Counted from the stretch's first letter, positions 8,860-19,379 are shown. The stretch: 64,000 nucleotides of DNA from Megachile rotundata (GCF_050947335.1 NC_134993.1:6324001-6388000), one strand, 5' to 3'. Numbers and translations: made by a program. Notes: generated by a model not told the origin, from the letters alone.

Positions 8860-11800
8860 GGAAAATCCAAGCAATCGTCTCAATGTACTGCGGCATTCGG
8901 AGCGTCCACCAGTCGAAGAGGGAAAGGCGACTTCAAAGGGAAAGGAAAAGGAAACTTTAGAGCAAAGTTCTCAGGAAGTAATCAAGGTAACAATGCTAAC
9001 AACTACGCAATGCAGAAGTTTCCTTGTAACAATTGCGGACAATTGGGGCCCTGGAAAAAGGATTGTAAAAATGGAAGCCAAGCATGCCATGCAGAACGGG
9101 AGCAGAACTCAACTGAACAGGTAGTTACAGACTCAAATGTATCAAGTTTTGCGTTCTCCACCTGTTCTGAAAAATCTGTCGATGGAAAAGCTTATGCTTT
9201 GGAAGAAGAAACCGAAAGTTTAATATGGTACGTAGATTCAGCAGCATCCGACCACCTGGTGAATAATGATAATTTTATGATTAATAAACAGACACTGACA
9301 AAACCTATTGTCGTTCAAGTAGCCAAAGCAGGTGTGTCAATTTTAGCCAAAGAAAAAGGAACGATTGAGTGCTTAACCGAAGTCAATGGAAAGATACAGC
9401 AAATCAGAATTAGTAATGTATTACTAGCTCCAGATTTAAAATCAAATTTACTTTCAGTAAGTAAACTGGAAAGCGCAGGATACAAGATCGTCTTTGAAGA
9501 AGGCAGAGCAAAAATAATGAAACAAGGAAAAGTAGCTGCTGTTGGTACTCGAGTCGGAAAAATGTATTCACTTAACACGTGGAAATCCAGCCAGGCAAAT
9601 CTCACGGATGAAGCCAAGGAACTGTGGCACAAACGACTTGGTCACATCTCAAAATCTGGTTTTGAAAAATTGGAAAAAATCGTTGACGGAATATCAGAAG
9701 AAAAATGCAGGGAAGTCTGCGGCACGTGTGTGGAAGGAAAGCAAACCAAGTTGCCTCATCTACAAACAAGAACAAGAGCAGTTAGGCCCCTACAACTGGT
9801 TCACAGTGATTTGTGTGTTGTGTCTCCACAGTCACATGATGGTAAGAAGTATGTACTCAGCTTTATAGATGATTACACTCATTTCTCGGTTGTTTATGTA
9901 CTGCAGAATAAAAATGAAACGTTCCATTATTTCAAAGTTTATGAAGCAATGGCAACTGCTCATTTTAATTACAAAATAAGCAGATTTCGCTGCGATAATG
10001 GAAGGGAATACGTCAGTACGGAAATGAAGGAATACTATGAAGAAAAAGGAATACAACTGGAATATACAATCCCATATACACCACAGCAAAACGGAGTAGC
10101 TGAACGTTTATTCAGAACTGTTATGGAAAAGGCAAGATGCATGTTGCTTTCATCAGGTCTAAGCAAAATTTTGTGGCCAGAAGCTGTAAGATCAGCAGTT
10201 TATATAATCAACAGAAGTCCTACAACAGCTCTAAAGGACAAAGTGCCAGCAGAACTATGGTATGGAAAAAGGCCAAATTTGGGAAAAATCCGAGTGTTTG
10301 GTTGTCTGGCCTACCTTCACACTCCAAAGGAGTTGGTAGGTGGAAAACTAAACCCAAGATCCAAGAAATACTATCTAGTTGGATACTGCACCAATGGCTA
10401 TAGACTCTGGTCTCCTGAGGGAAATCAAATAGTTCTAGGAAGAGACGTAATCTTTGATGAAGGAAAATTCTACCAGACACAAGAAACGGAAAAATGGGAA
10501 TGTGAAAACATCGAGGAAGAATCTTATGAAGATGAAAACAGCGACAAGCAAGAAAGTGAAGATTTAATAAATGAAAAGCATGAAGATCAAAAACAAGAAA
10601 CTGCAACTGAAGAAATAAGAAGATCAGGAAGAGAAAGAAGTAAGCCAAAATATTTAGAAGACTATGTGGCTTTAGCGATGAATATTTACATAGAAGATAT
10701 ACCTGGAAGCATAGAAGAAATCAAAGGAAGATCTGACGAAAAACAGTGGCAAGAAGCAGTGCAAGATGAAATTAATGCACTAGAAGAAAGCAAGACTTGG
10801 TTTTTAACTACCCTGCCTCAAGGAGAAAATGTACTTGACAACAAGTGGGTGTTTAAAATCAAAAGAGACAATGAAGGAAAAATAGAAAAATACAAAGCTA
10901 GACTAGTAGTAAAAGGAAATTACCAACGGAAAGGATTCGACTACGAAGAAACCTATGCCCCTGTTGCGATGTTAGTGACTGTGAGGGTTCTTTTGTCTAT
11001 AATCAATAACAATTCTTTGTTCGCAGAACAGCTTGACGTCAAAAATGCATTTTTGCATGGAGATTTGAAGGAGGAAATTTATATGAGACAGCCCACAGGT
11101 TTCGTCAAAGATCCAAATCTGGTCTGCAAACTGGTCAAGTCGCTGTATGGTCTTAAACAGGCACCTTATGAATGGAACGAAAAATTCGACCGCTTTGTGA
11201 AAAGATTGGGTTTCGTGCAATCGAAATATGACAAGAGTCTTTATATGTTGACTGATAATCATTATGTTGTTTATTTGCTTATTTATGTGGACGACATGAT
11301 TTTAGCAAGTAATTGTGAAGAAAGACTGAAGTATCTTAAGGGTGCCATATTGTCAGAATTTAAAACAAAGGAACTGGGAACATTGAAGAATTTCCTGGGT
11401 ATTAATATTCAGCGAAACAAAGTTGGCATGTTTCTGTCTCAATCTGACTATGTCCGAAGACTGCTGAAGAGGTTTGGAATGGAAGATTGCTATCCTGTAA
11501 AAACTCCATTGGAGATTCATCCACCACGTCAAACGGAGGGTCCATGCATACTGGGAGAGAAGCCCTACAGAGAACTCGTTGGCTGTCTCATGCACTTGAT
11601 GTTGACCACTCGTCCTGACATAAGTGCAGCTGTAAATTTCTACAGTAGATACCAATCCAATGCCACACAGGAACAATGGCTAGGACTGAAACGAGTACTT
11701 CGGTACTTAAAAGGAACTCCAGATATTGGTTTGTATTACTCGAAAGGTTCATCGGAAACTCCACCTCTCCAGGCTTTCGTTGATGCCGATTGGGCGGGAG

Positions 11801-12234
11801 ACTTGGATCGGAAATCCACTTCAGGTTTTCTATTTGAGGTCTTTGGGTCAAATGTGCAATGGGTCACCAGGAAACAAACCATCGTCGCCAACTCTTCTAC
11901 TGAAGCCGAATATGTATCACTCGGCACTGGAAGTTTGGAGCTGATTTGGCTTAAGAATTTAGTCACCACTGACTATCAAGTTGTTCTCAAAGATCCAATT
12001 CCGGTATTTGAGGACAATCAGTCGTGTATTCATGCACTTGAAAGATGGGATCAAAAACGCTTAAAACATATAGATGTTAAATACAATTTGGTTAAAGATT
12101 TACATACAACAAAAATGATTCATGTTCAGTATATCCCATCAGCTCATCAAAAGGCTGACATCCTGACCAAGGGTCTTCCGCCAGTATCTTTTGAGAAGTT
12201 ACGTTTAGCCTTAGGTTTGAAAATGCGTTCTTAA
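8860..12234 (+). CDS. Copia-A gag C-terminus and pol (PR, IN, RT, RNase H)
   Basis: Continuous open frame; the in-frame ATG at 8743 lies inside the solo LTR, so the first ~37 codons from it are not native. In order: a basic segment, a zinc knuckle (CNNCGQLGPWKKDC, ~9034-9075), protease (YVDSAASDHL, ~9229), the gag-pre-integrase HKRLGH, integrase with CDNGREY (~9990) and TPQQNGVAERL, RT with FLHGDLKEEIYM and YVDDMILAS (~11285), and RNase H with DADWAGD, NSSTEAEYVSL and KHIDVKYN. It ends at 12234, ~75 bp before the 3' LTR. All pol motifs look intact. In the zinc knuckle the usual His is Pro, from a single CAC-to-CCC type change. Confidence 0.95.
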   Translation, partial: GKSKQSSQCTAAFGASTSRRGKGDFKGKGKGNFRAKFSGSNQGNNANNYAMQKFPCNNCGQLGPWKKDCKNGSQACHAEREQNSTEQVVTDSNVSSFAFSTCSEKSVDGKAYALEEETESLIWYVDSAASDHLVNNDNFMINKQTLTKPIVVQVAKAGVSILAKEKGTIECLTEVNGKIQQIRISNVLLAPDLKSNLLSVSKLESAGYKIVFEEGRAKIMKQGKVAAVGTRVGKMYSLNTWKSSQANLTDEAKELWHKRLGHISKSGFEKLEKIVDGISEEKCREVCGTCVEGKQTKLPHLQTRTRAVRPLQLVHSDLCVVSPQSHDGKKYVLSFIDDYTHFSVVYVLQNKNETFHYFKVYEAMATAHFNYKISRFRCDNGREYVSTEMKEYYEEKGIQLEYTIPYTPQQNGVAERLFRTVMEKARCMLLSSGLSKILWPEAVRSAVYIINRSPTTALKDKVPAELWYGKRPNLGKIRVFGCLAYLHTPKELVGGKLNPRSKKYYLVGYCTNGYRLWSPEGNQIVLGRDVIFDEGKFYQTQETEKWECENIEEESYEDENSDKQESEDLINEKHEDQKQETATEEIRRSGRERSKPKYLEDYVALAMNIYIEDIPGSIEEIKGRSDEKQWQEAVQDEINALEESKTWFLTTLPQGENVLDNKWVFKIKRDNEGKIEKYKARLVVKGNYQRKGFDYEETYAPVAMLVTVRVLLSIINNNSLFAEQLDVKNAFLHGDLKEEIYMRQPTGFVKDPNLVCKLVKSLYGLKQAPYEWNEKFDRFVKRLGFVQSKYDKSLYMLTDNHYVVYLLIYVDDMILASNCEERLKYLKGAILSEFKTKELGTLKNFLGINIQRNKVGMFLSQSDYVRRLLKRFGMEDCYPVKTPLEIHPPRQTEGPCILGEKPYRELVGCLMHLMLTTRPDISAAVNFYSRYQSNATQEQWLGLKRVLRYLKGTPDIGLYYSKGSSETPPLQAFVDADWAGDLDRKSTSGFLFEVFGSNVQWVTRKQTIVANSSTEAEYVSLGTGSLELIWLKNLVTTDYQVVLKDPIPVFEDNQSCIHALERWDQKRLKHIDVKYNLVKDLHTTKMIHVQYIPSAHQKADILTKGLPPVSFEKLRLALGLKMRS

Positions 12235-12307
12235 TTTGTTTTTGTTCATTTTTCTGTAACGGAATTTGCTTATTATGTCTTGTAATTACTGTTAAATTGA
12301 GGGGGAG

Positions 12308-12533
12308 TGTTGAAATTGAGAGAAGACAATTTAACTGAAAGTTCGAACTTAGCCAGTTGGCAACCCTGTATGAAAAAAAAAGAAGTGCTCTCGCTCGAAC
12401 AAAGGAGGAGAATCGAATAAAGTTTTATTTACGCAGTGGAAGCATGTTTTCTCACGTATAATAAAATCGAACCTAATCCTTATTCTTTATAAGCATCCGG
12501 CATTTGTGCGAAGGAAGCTCAATACTTATAACA
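12308..12533 (+). repeat. Copia-A 3' LTR
   Basis: Identical in all 226 positions to 6764-6989 and preceded by the polypurine tract at ~12297-12307. The target duplication ATCTC follows at 12534-12538. Confidence 0.95.
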
Positions 12534-13353
12534 ATCTCGATTTGTACGATTGATTTGTATAAATGTTCTTTGACCATATTAATTCATATTAGCGCTTTAT
12601 AGTCTACCGCTGCGAGGAATCCGACCTAACAAGGAAACATATCGAACCGCGACACACCGATTTTAATGAAACTTATGTGAAAGATAGTTCTCAAAAAAAT
12701 ATTTGACACGTATTTTTTTTTATCGGCAATCGTTCACATTGAAGGGGTGAAAATAGCCCTCGAAGTTGGGGGTTGAAACCATGTTTTTGGGAATATCTCC
12801 GGAACAAAAGAAGATAATTGAATTCTTTTTTTTGTAAATTGTTCGTCTTTAGATAGGAAATTTTTGTGCGTAAAAAAATTTCAAGAAACTTTATTTGTTT
12901 AAATAATATTTAAAAAATTCATCATTTTTGTTTAAATTTTTGCACTAAATGTTGATCTACTTTTTTGCAACTTCGTGTACGTAAACTATGGACAAAAATA
13001 GAGGATACGTGTTTTTGGAATTTGTTGTTTGTTGCAATGTTTATTAAATATATAATTTAACATCACCTCCTGTGAAGAGGGGTAATCAGCATTTTTATTA
13101 AAAATATCATTATTTTTACAATCCTTTACATTATTTTAGAGATTTTTGAGATATATGTTTTGAATTCCTCTCGATGTCCCCTAATGATATGAATAAAAAA
13201 AATGTAGGTTCCTATTTAATAAACCCAAGGTGACCTTGACTTGGCCAAAAGAACAAACTGTTTTCAAAATTTGCTTTACTAATATCTATTGTGCACTTCA
13301 TACCCTGCAAGTGGGGAAAAAATCGTGAGTAGCGTTACAGGTAACACCCTGTA
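12534..13353. repeat. Repeat block X with R-family unit
   Basis: This is the right part of the sequence that split the Copia-B 5' LTR (left part 6656-6763) and into which Copia-A later inserted. Its core, 12629-13119, is near-identical to 46563-47057 (R family: AAGGAAACATATCGAACCGC ... TCATTATTTTTACAAT). It has no open frames. The block ends AACACCCTGTA at 13353, the same terminal word as repeats A and B, directly abutting the resumed LTR. Confidence 0.75.
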
Positions 13354-13551
13354 TAGGTATTCATAAGAGCGTCGCGTCCTATTCTTGATGAGGTAATGCG
13401 TTGTAATATTAAAACCCTTTCTTGTTCAATTTAAGTGTTATTTCATATTTCATATACATATATATTGTTTATAAGTGCATTATAATTAAAATATATTGTT
13501 TAATATTAAAAGTAAAACATGTGTGGCTTTATTAAAGTAAAATTGCCAACA
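13354..13551 (+). repeat. Copia-B 5' LTR, right part, and primer-binding site
   Basis: Matches 18581-19023 of the 3' LTR once the solo LTR there is removed, including GAGCGTCGCGTCCTATTCTT and TGTGGCTTTATTAAAGTAAA, and ends GCCAACA. GGTTTATGGGCCCAG follows at 13554, a Copia-type primer-binding site similar to that of Copia-A. Confidence 0.85.
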
Positions 13552-13678
13552 AAGGTTTATGGGCCCAGAGAGCACGTGGTAAGAGAACAAAGAAAGGGGT
13601 CAAATAGTAATAAAGGTAAAAAACGTTAAAAACGGAAAATAGCGATTGTGGAAAAAAAATAAAAAGTAAAAAAAGATT

Positions 13679-16600
13679 GTGAAGATGTGTGCCGCATTAT
13701 TTAACTCAAATCTGGACGATTACGTTGAAAAATTAAAAGATGCGGATGGATATCCGTTGTGGAAATTTCAAGTGGAAATTCATTTAGAGGCTTTGGATCT
13801 TTTATCCGCAGTGATACAAGAACCAACAGAAGTCATTAATACACATAGTCACATGCCAGAATGCACATGATATGTGGAATAGACTGAGAGATATATATGA
13901 GAGAGATTCATTACAGCAGAAATATACACTTATGCAAGAGTTTTTTGAATATAAAAAGAAAGATGAGACTGATATAGCTACTTTTACAACAGATTTAAAA
14001 AATTTATCTTTCAAACTTAAAGGATCAGGAGAAGAAATTAATGAGGTGATGGTGATATCAAAAATTTTATCAGCATTACCAGAAAAATATCGTTATTTCA
14101 TAAGTGCATGGGAATCGTCACCAGCATCTGAGAGAACACTTACAAACCTGACGGCGAGACTCCTAGTCGAAGAAGCTGGAAATACCAAAGAAAAGGAAGA
14201 AGTGGTAGCTTTTAAAACAGAGGAGAAGAGATGGCAGAAACCTAGTAAGAAGGGATATGCAGAGTATACAAGTAAGAGTACAGACAATACGAAATTGGAT
14301 TATATGAGATGTTATAATTGTCAGAAAGTAGGACATATGGCAAAGAATTGTAGAGTCGAGACCAAAAGTTGCAAATTCTGCAAGAAAACTAATCATTTGG
14401 AGAAAGACTGTTTTTTCAGAAATCAAAAAGGAAAATTTAAAAAAGAAGAGAGTCCTAAAGTAGCGTTCTTAACACATGAAGCAAGTGCAGGATGCATAGT
14501 CGATTCAGGTGCGACAGTACATATGACAAACAATTTAGAGTGTTTGAAAAATAGCAGGTCAGTAAACACAGAGATTAGTGTAGCGAGTCAAAAGGGTGTA
14601 ATGACAGCTACACAGATAGGAACAGTCGAAATGGAAAAGTATGAACTAAAAAATGTATTATACGTACCTGAGTTAAGAGGAAATCTAATGTCAGTAAGTG
14701 CAATAGATAAGCAAGGAGGAAGAATAGAATTTTATAAAGGCCTAGTAAGAATAAGTAAGAATGAAAGTGTGATCTTCGAAGGAAAAAGAAGTGAGACAGG
14801 ATTGTATGCCGTAAAAGAGGTAAATAAAAAAGATAGTGCATTTACAAATTATAATCCTGTGGAGTTGTGGCATCATAGGCTAGGACATTTAAGCTCAGGT
14901 AATATGATGAGACTTTTGAATATATCAGAAGGTATAAATATAACAAAAGACGAGATTTTACAACAAATAAAAAAATGTGATAGATGTTTAGAAGCTAATT
15001 TAAGTAGGCAACCATTTGATAACCAAAGAAAGAAGGCTACTCAACCTTTGGAAATAATACACACAGATGTTTGTGGACCCATTAGTCCAGAAACATGGGA
15101 TAGAAAGAGATACTTCATAACTTTTATAGATGATTATACGAATTTTGTTACAGTGTATATAATGGAATCAAAAGAAGAAGTTTTATCAAAAATAATAGAA
15201 TTTATTAAAATGGCAGAGGTAAAGTGGGAAAAGAACACTAAAGAAATCCGGTGTGATAATGGGACGGAATATACTAATAATAATTTAAAGATATGGTATA
15301 GAGAAAGAGGCATTCAGTTAAACTATACACCACCATATACACCACAATTGAATGGGAAAGCAGAAAGGATGAATAGAACCTTAGTAGAGAAGGTAAGAGC
15401 TATGATAAATAGTCAACAGGAAAAAATTTTATGCGGTGACGCAGTTAGAGTAGCTGCATACCTACGTAATAGGAGTCTCACAAAAATAAATGAGAAAACA
15501 GCTTATGAATGTTGATATGGAAAACAACCATGTCTAAAAAATTTAAAAATTTGTGGTTGCACAACTTATTTTAAAGATTTAAGACAATTGAAAAAACTTG
15601 ACAATAGAGGAAGAAAAGGAAAATTTGTAGGATACACTCTTACAGGTTATAGAATATGGGATCCTGAAAAACGAAGAATTTTTGTATCGAGGGATGTGCG
15701 GTTCCAAGAAGACAGGGACTTGGAAATGCATAGAGAGGAAAAACAAGATCAAGAGTTAATGAAACATAGAAGAGGCAAATTGATAATAGAGGAAGAGAGA
15801 GAGAGTAGAGAGACCAATGAAACTGAGAATGACTCACTAACAGAGGAAGAGTATTGGACGGATACAGGAGAACAGGATGCTACAATTAGGGAATCCACAG
15901 AAGAGATAGATAGCGAACAAGAGATGAACATAGATAATACACTGGGAGAAATAAGGGAAGAAGAAGGTGAAAGAGAATTAAGAAGATCGACAAGAACTAA
16001 AAGGTTTCCAGAAAGATACAATGACTATGTTTTCCTGACATATCAAGAGATCATGGAAGGTGGAGACAGAGAGAATTGGTTAAGAGCTACGCAAGAGAAT
16101 TTTAACAAGTAGATGGATATTTCAGGTCAAAGAAGGAAACAGATACAAAGCCAGATTAGTGGCAAGAAGGTTTGAACAGAAACCAGGAATAGACTATGAG
16201 GAGTTGTTCAGTCCTGTAATAAATAGTTCAACATTAAGAATATTATTTGCCCTTGCAGTACAACAAGAGATGCAGTTTATTAAATTTGATGTTAAAACAG
16301 CCTTTTTATGTGGCGACTTAGAGGAAGATATATATATGCAACTCCCAGAAGGGTATCAACAACATGGAAGAAAATTTTGTAAATTAAAAAAGGCCCTTTA
16401 TGGACTTCAACGGTCATCTTATTGCTGGAATAAAAAATTTACACAGGCACTGAGTGATCAAGGCTTAAAACCATTGGGGACAGAGAAATGTATTTTCAAG
16501 TTAGATGGAAAACTAATATATCTAGCAATTCATAGATGATGGAATAATTTTTGGAAGGAATAAGAAAATATTAATGGACTTGGTCAACAAATTAAGGGAG

Positions 16601-16979
16601 TATTTTGAAATTAAATTAGATAATAACCCTGATATTTTTCTAGGTATAGAGATAGTTAAAAAGGATAATGGTGCTGTTAAACTAAAACGAACAAAATACT
16701 TAGAGAAGATCTTAGAGACTTATGGCATGCAGACATCAAAAGCAGTGGACACGCCTATGTTAACGAATGTTAAAGGAGAAGAAGAGAGTAGAGGAAACAC
16801 ATTTCCTTACAGAGAAGTGATTGGCAGTTTGCTGTTCTTGACAACGAAGACAAGACCTGACATAAATTACGCGGTAATGTTTTGTATTAGGAAAGTAGAA
16901 AAACCAAGTAACACAGATATTACGAATGTTAAAAGGATTATGAAATACTTGCAAGGAACTAGAGATCTTGGTATAGTGT
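13679..16979 (+). pseudogene. Copia-B gag-pol pseudogene, up to RNase H
   Basis: The gag start (MCAALFNSNLDDYVEK; LWKFQVEIHLEAL) shifts frame near 13865. The main frame 13872-15515 holds gag, two knuckles (CYNCQKVGHMAKNC and CKFCKKTNHLEKDC), protease (IVDSGATVHMTNN) and integrase (HTDVCGPI, CDNGTEYTNN, YTPQLNGKAERM). A TGA at 15513 falls where relatives have Trp (ELWYGK); the same frame continues past it to 16112. The RT then changes frame near 16110 (WIFQVKEGNRYKARLVAR) and again near 16520, where the YVDD-type box reads HIDDGIIFG. The frame ends at the TTAA of the piggyBac insertion. At least three frameshifts and one nonsense change mean it is inactive. Confidence 0.9.
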
Positions 16980-16983
16980 TTAA

Positions 16984-17972
16984 CACTAGAACTACCAAGG
17001 GGGTCAAAATGACTTGTTTGACATTTCTTATAATTATCACTCATTTCAGGTACATTTTGTTTCTGAAAATTTTGCACGACTTTTTCTAAGATATACAAAT
17101 AATTAATTCTGTAAAACAGTTTTCTTTTTTTTTTTATCATTTTGTTGTAAATTTGTATGCAGTATACCTACATATACCGAGATGAGTCATTTTGACCCCC
17201 CACGGAACATAGATTTTCGGTGCTGTTCTATTGTATCGTGGAAATTTTTGTGGCACGTAATCTGAAAGATACACAGTAATTTATCATCTAGTCGTAAAAG
17301 AAAATATTTCAAACTCAAAGATCTGCCAACAACCAAAAAAATGTTGTTCCCACGGCTTGAACTGTTTGCGCTTGGTCATTACTTGCAGTATTTACTTCAG
17401 TCAAGTTTCCTCAGATTACTTTCAGTCGATCATCAGAAACGCTGCCATATACAACTCAGTCGTCTATCAGAAACAGTGAAACACAACTCTCAGTACAACT
17501 ATATTCGCTATACAACTATATTCTGTAAAGTTTTAGAAGTATATGTTTGTGCAAATCATATCGCAAACTGCTGAAATATTAGAACCCATAAAATTACTTC
17601 GAAAGAAACAATGGGAAAAATTTCACGAAGGAGTAAATTATTGAAAGAAATAAATAATTTGGAACAAAATTGTTCCGATACAGAGTATGGTGAAAGTGAT
17701 CTAGTTGAAAGTACAAGTGAATACCTTCCATCAAACAACGAAAGTCCAAGCGAGTCATCCGATACTCGCTTTTTATGCATAATTATTTAATAAATTATTA
17801 AATAATACTATTATTATTCAGATTATATTCAATTTTTGTTCATAAAAATAACAAAATATATAAAAACGTAAAAATTGCTGTCTTTTCTTAAATGTCTTAG
17901 TAATTTAAGAAACAAGTCATTTTGACCCCTCCGGTAGAAGTAGGTATACGTTAATCCTCGGTGTTTCTAGTG
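16984..17972 (+). mobile_element. Non-autonomous piggyBac derivative P2 in Copia-B RNase H
   Basis: Flanked by TTAA at 16980-16983 and 17973-17976. Ends are CACTAGAA and TTCTAGTG, and inner inverted blocks GGGGTCAAAATGACTTGTTT lie near each end (~17000 and ~17920). The host RNase H frame is continuous when the element is left out. A short frame from ATG 17611 (MGKISRRSKLLKEINNLEQN, then an acidic, Ser-rich stretch) looks like the N-terminus of a piggyBac transposase; it ends in a stop after ~59 codons, so the catalytic core is deleted. It would need a transposase from elsewhere to move. Confidence 0.9.
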
Positions 17973-17976
17973 TTAA

Positions 17977-18451
17977 TAAAAATGATGTAAATATTCTTAA
18001 AGCCTATTGTGATGCGGATTATGCAGGGGATGTAGAGACTAGAAAGAGTACTTCGGGTTATGTTATAGAATTAAATGGTAATATTATTAGTTGGGCGTCT
18101 CGTAAACAACCAATTGTAGAGCTATCAAGTACAAAAGCCGAATTTATAGCAGCTGCGGAATACTGTAAAGAGTTGTTATATCTGAAAGAGGTAATAGAGG
18201 AATTACTAGAAAAAAGGATACAGGTAGAAATGTATATCGATAACCAAAGTGCGATTAGACTGATTAATACAGGTATATTAAATAGGAGATCGAAACATAT
18301 AGATGTGCGTTACCGGTTTATAGAAGAACAAGTTAACGAAAATAATATTAAAATAATATACTGTAATACTCAGAAACAAATTGCGGATATATTTACGAAA
18401 TCTCTAGGTAGTGTTAAGTTTGTAAAATTTAGAGATAAGTTAGTACAGTAA
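17977..18451 (+). pseudogene. Copia-B RNase H, C-terminal part
   Basis: Continues after the P2 target duplication with ILKAYCDADYAGDVETRKST, SSTKAEFIAA, MYIDNQSAIRLI and KHIDVRYRFIEEQ. It ends at TAA 18451, about 35 bp before the 3' LTR. A purine-rich run (GAGAAGGGA) precedes the LTR. Confidence 0.9.
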
Positions 18452-18486
18452 GAAAAGGCATAAGGAAAATTTAGATTGAGAAGGGA

Positions 18487-19023
18487 TGTTAAATGTACAA
18501 TCTAAATTTTGGATATTGGCGCCAGTTAATTTTTTCTTTTCTATCGCTAGATGTCATAGGTAAAGGGGGTCTTATATATATAGGTATTCGTAAGAGCGTC
18601 GCGTCCTATTCTTCTGCTGTTTCTTGATGAGGTAATGCGTTGTAATATTAAAACTCTTTCTTGTTCAATTTAAGTGTTATTTCATATTTTCATATTTCAT
18701 ATATATTGTCGTACTGGAAAATGTTTTATTAGCGATACGGGACTTTTTCGAGGAATGCACGGGGCACGTGACTCTCTTGTTTACATTCGGTGCGAGCCCG
18801 TGTGCGTAGCGAGCGAGCGTCGAGTCAGTCTCTGCCGAACTTCCATAGGTTAAGGACTATGTTAAGACGTTACAATAAACGCATATTTGTGACCTTTCGC
18901 AGTTTTATTAAACCTGCTCTGCTAACATATATATATAGTTTATAAGTGCATTATAATTAAAATATATTGTTTAATATTAAAAGTAAAACACGTGTGGCTT
19001 TATTAAAGTAAAAACTGCCAACA
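18487..19023 (+). repeat. Copia-B 3' LTR, interrupted
   Basis: Begins TGTTAAATGTACAATC and ends CTGCCAACA. It is split by a 221-bp solo LTR and one 5-bp duplication, so the native length is about 311 bp. The target duplication TCGAT follows and reopens the piggyBac frame. It differs from the 5' LTR by several substitutions and small indels, so Copia-B is older than Copia-A. Confidence 0.9.
18707..18927 (+). mobile_element. Solo LTR S3, 221 bp
   Basis: Begins TGTCGTACTGGAAAATG and ends CTGCTCTGCTAACA, flanked by TATAT on both sides (18702-18706, 18928-18932). AATAAACGC near 18868 would serve as a poly(A) signal. The flanks are a TA-rich run, so the duplication is weaker evidence than elsewhere, but the same stretch is absent from the 5' LTR of Copia-B. 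Confidence 0.8.
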
Positions 19024-19137
19024 TCGATGTACCACGACCAAATATAGTGAAAATATACAACCGACACTTGGGTGGTGTAGATTTGGTTGATTCGTTGATA
19101 TCATTGTATCGAATAAAAATTCGATCAAAGAAATTGT
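19024..19137 (+). pseudogene. piggyBac P1 transposase, 3' continuation
   Basis: Directly after Copia-B the frame resumes with DVPRPNIVKIYNRHLGGVD, then LVDSLISLYRIKIRSKK. This is the third catalytic region of piggyBac transposases and joins the frame that stopped at 6627. The match ends near 19137, where unrelated GC-rich sequence begins, so the C-terminal cysteine-rich domain is missing here. Confidence 0.9.
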
Positions 19138-19379
19138 TAGAAAATCCCAGTGACCCACCCTAATAAAGCAGGGACGACGGGCACATGGCCGTCCTACGAC
19201 GTCCATCGCGGGGTAGAGGCCTGACGTCCGGGCCATAAAACAACCCTAGGGCTTCAAGTTTCGCGGGGACTAGGAAACCTCGCGGAACGGGAAGAGGGCA
19301 TTCATTTAGAGACCTTTGGAAAAGGCATTCGTCTACAGACCTTGGAAAGGCATCCTTCTCTTGAGGACTTTACTTCGCC
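19138..19379. other. Unassigned GC-rich segment
   Basis: No domain was recognised. Between about 19285 and 19375 a unit of ~30 bp (GGCATTC...AGACCTTGGAAA) occurs three times with variation. It lies between the piggyBac remnant and the Tc1 tail. Confidence 0.3.

Larger units (their letters stand above)
6764..12533 (+). mobile_element. Copia-A LTR retrotransposon, recent insertion
   Basis: Two 226-bp LTRs (6764-6989 and 12308-12533) are identical by direct reading, flanked by the perfect duplication ATCTC (6759-6763, 12534-12538). A primer-binding site GGTTATGGGTCCA follows the 5' LTR, as in Copia elements primed by an internal piece of initiator tRNA-Met. A polypurine tract (GAGGGGGAG) precedes the 3' LTR. 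A single gag-pol frame is interrupted only by a solo LTR (7733-8854) with its own GTAAA duplication; the 1127 bp of LTR plus one duplication copy accounts exactly for the frame change between the two halves. Identical LTRs imply that Copia-A and the element within it are young. Confidence 0.95.
6628..19023 (+). mobile_element. Copia-B LTR retrotransposon, nested host of other elements
   Basis: The element begins TGTTAAATGTACAATCTAAA at 6628 and ends with a 3' LTR (18487-19023) that begins with the same bases. The 5-bp duplication TCGAT lies at 6623-6627 and 19024-19028, and the piggyBac reading frame continues across it. About 6.7 kb of foreign DNA (6656-13353, containing Copia-A) splits its 5' LTR. 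A piggyBac derivative (16984-17972) splits its RNase H, and a solo LTR (18707-18927) splits its 3' LTR. Coding region 13679-18451 is broken by frameshifts and stops. Confidence 0.9.

Noticed and set aside
10220..10648. Long minus-strand ORFs opposite retrotransposon pol genes (also 15749-16021, 9315-9632, 26600-27037)
   Set aside because: They mirror A-rich plus-strand coding sequence and have no domain, start context or conservation signal.
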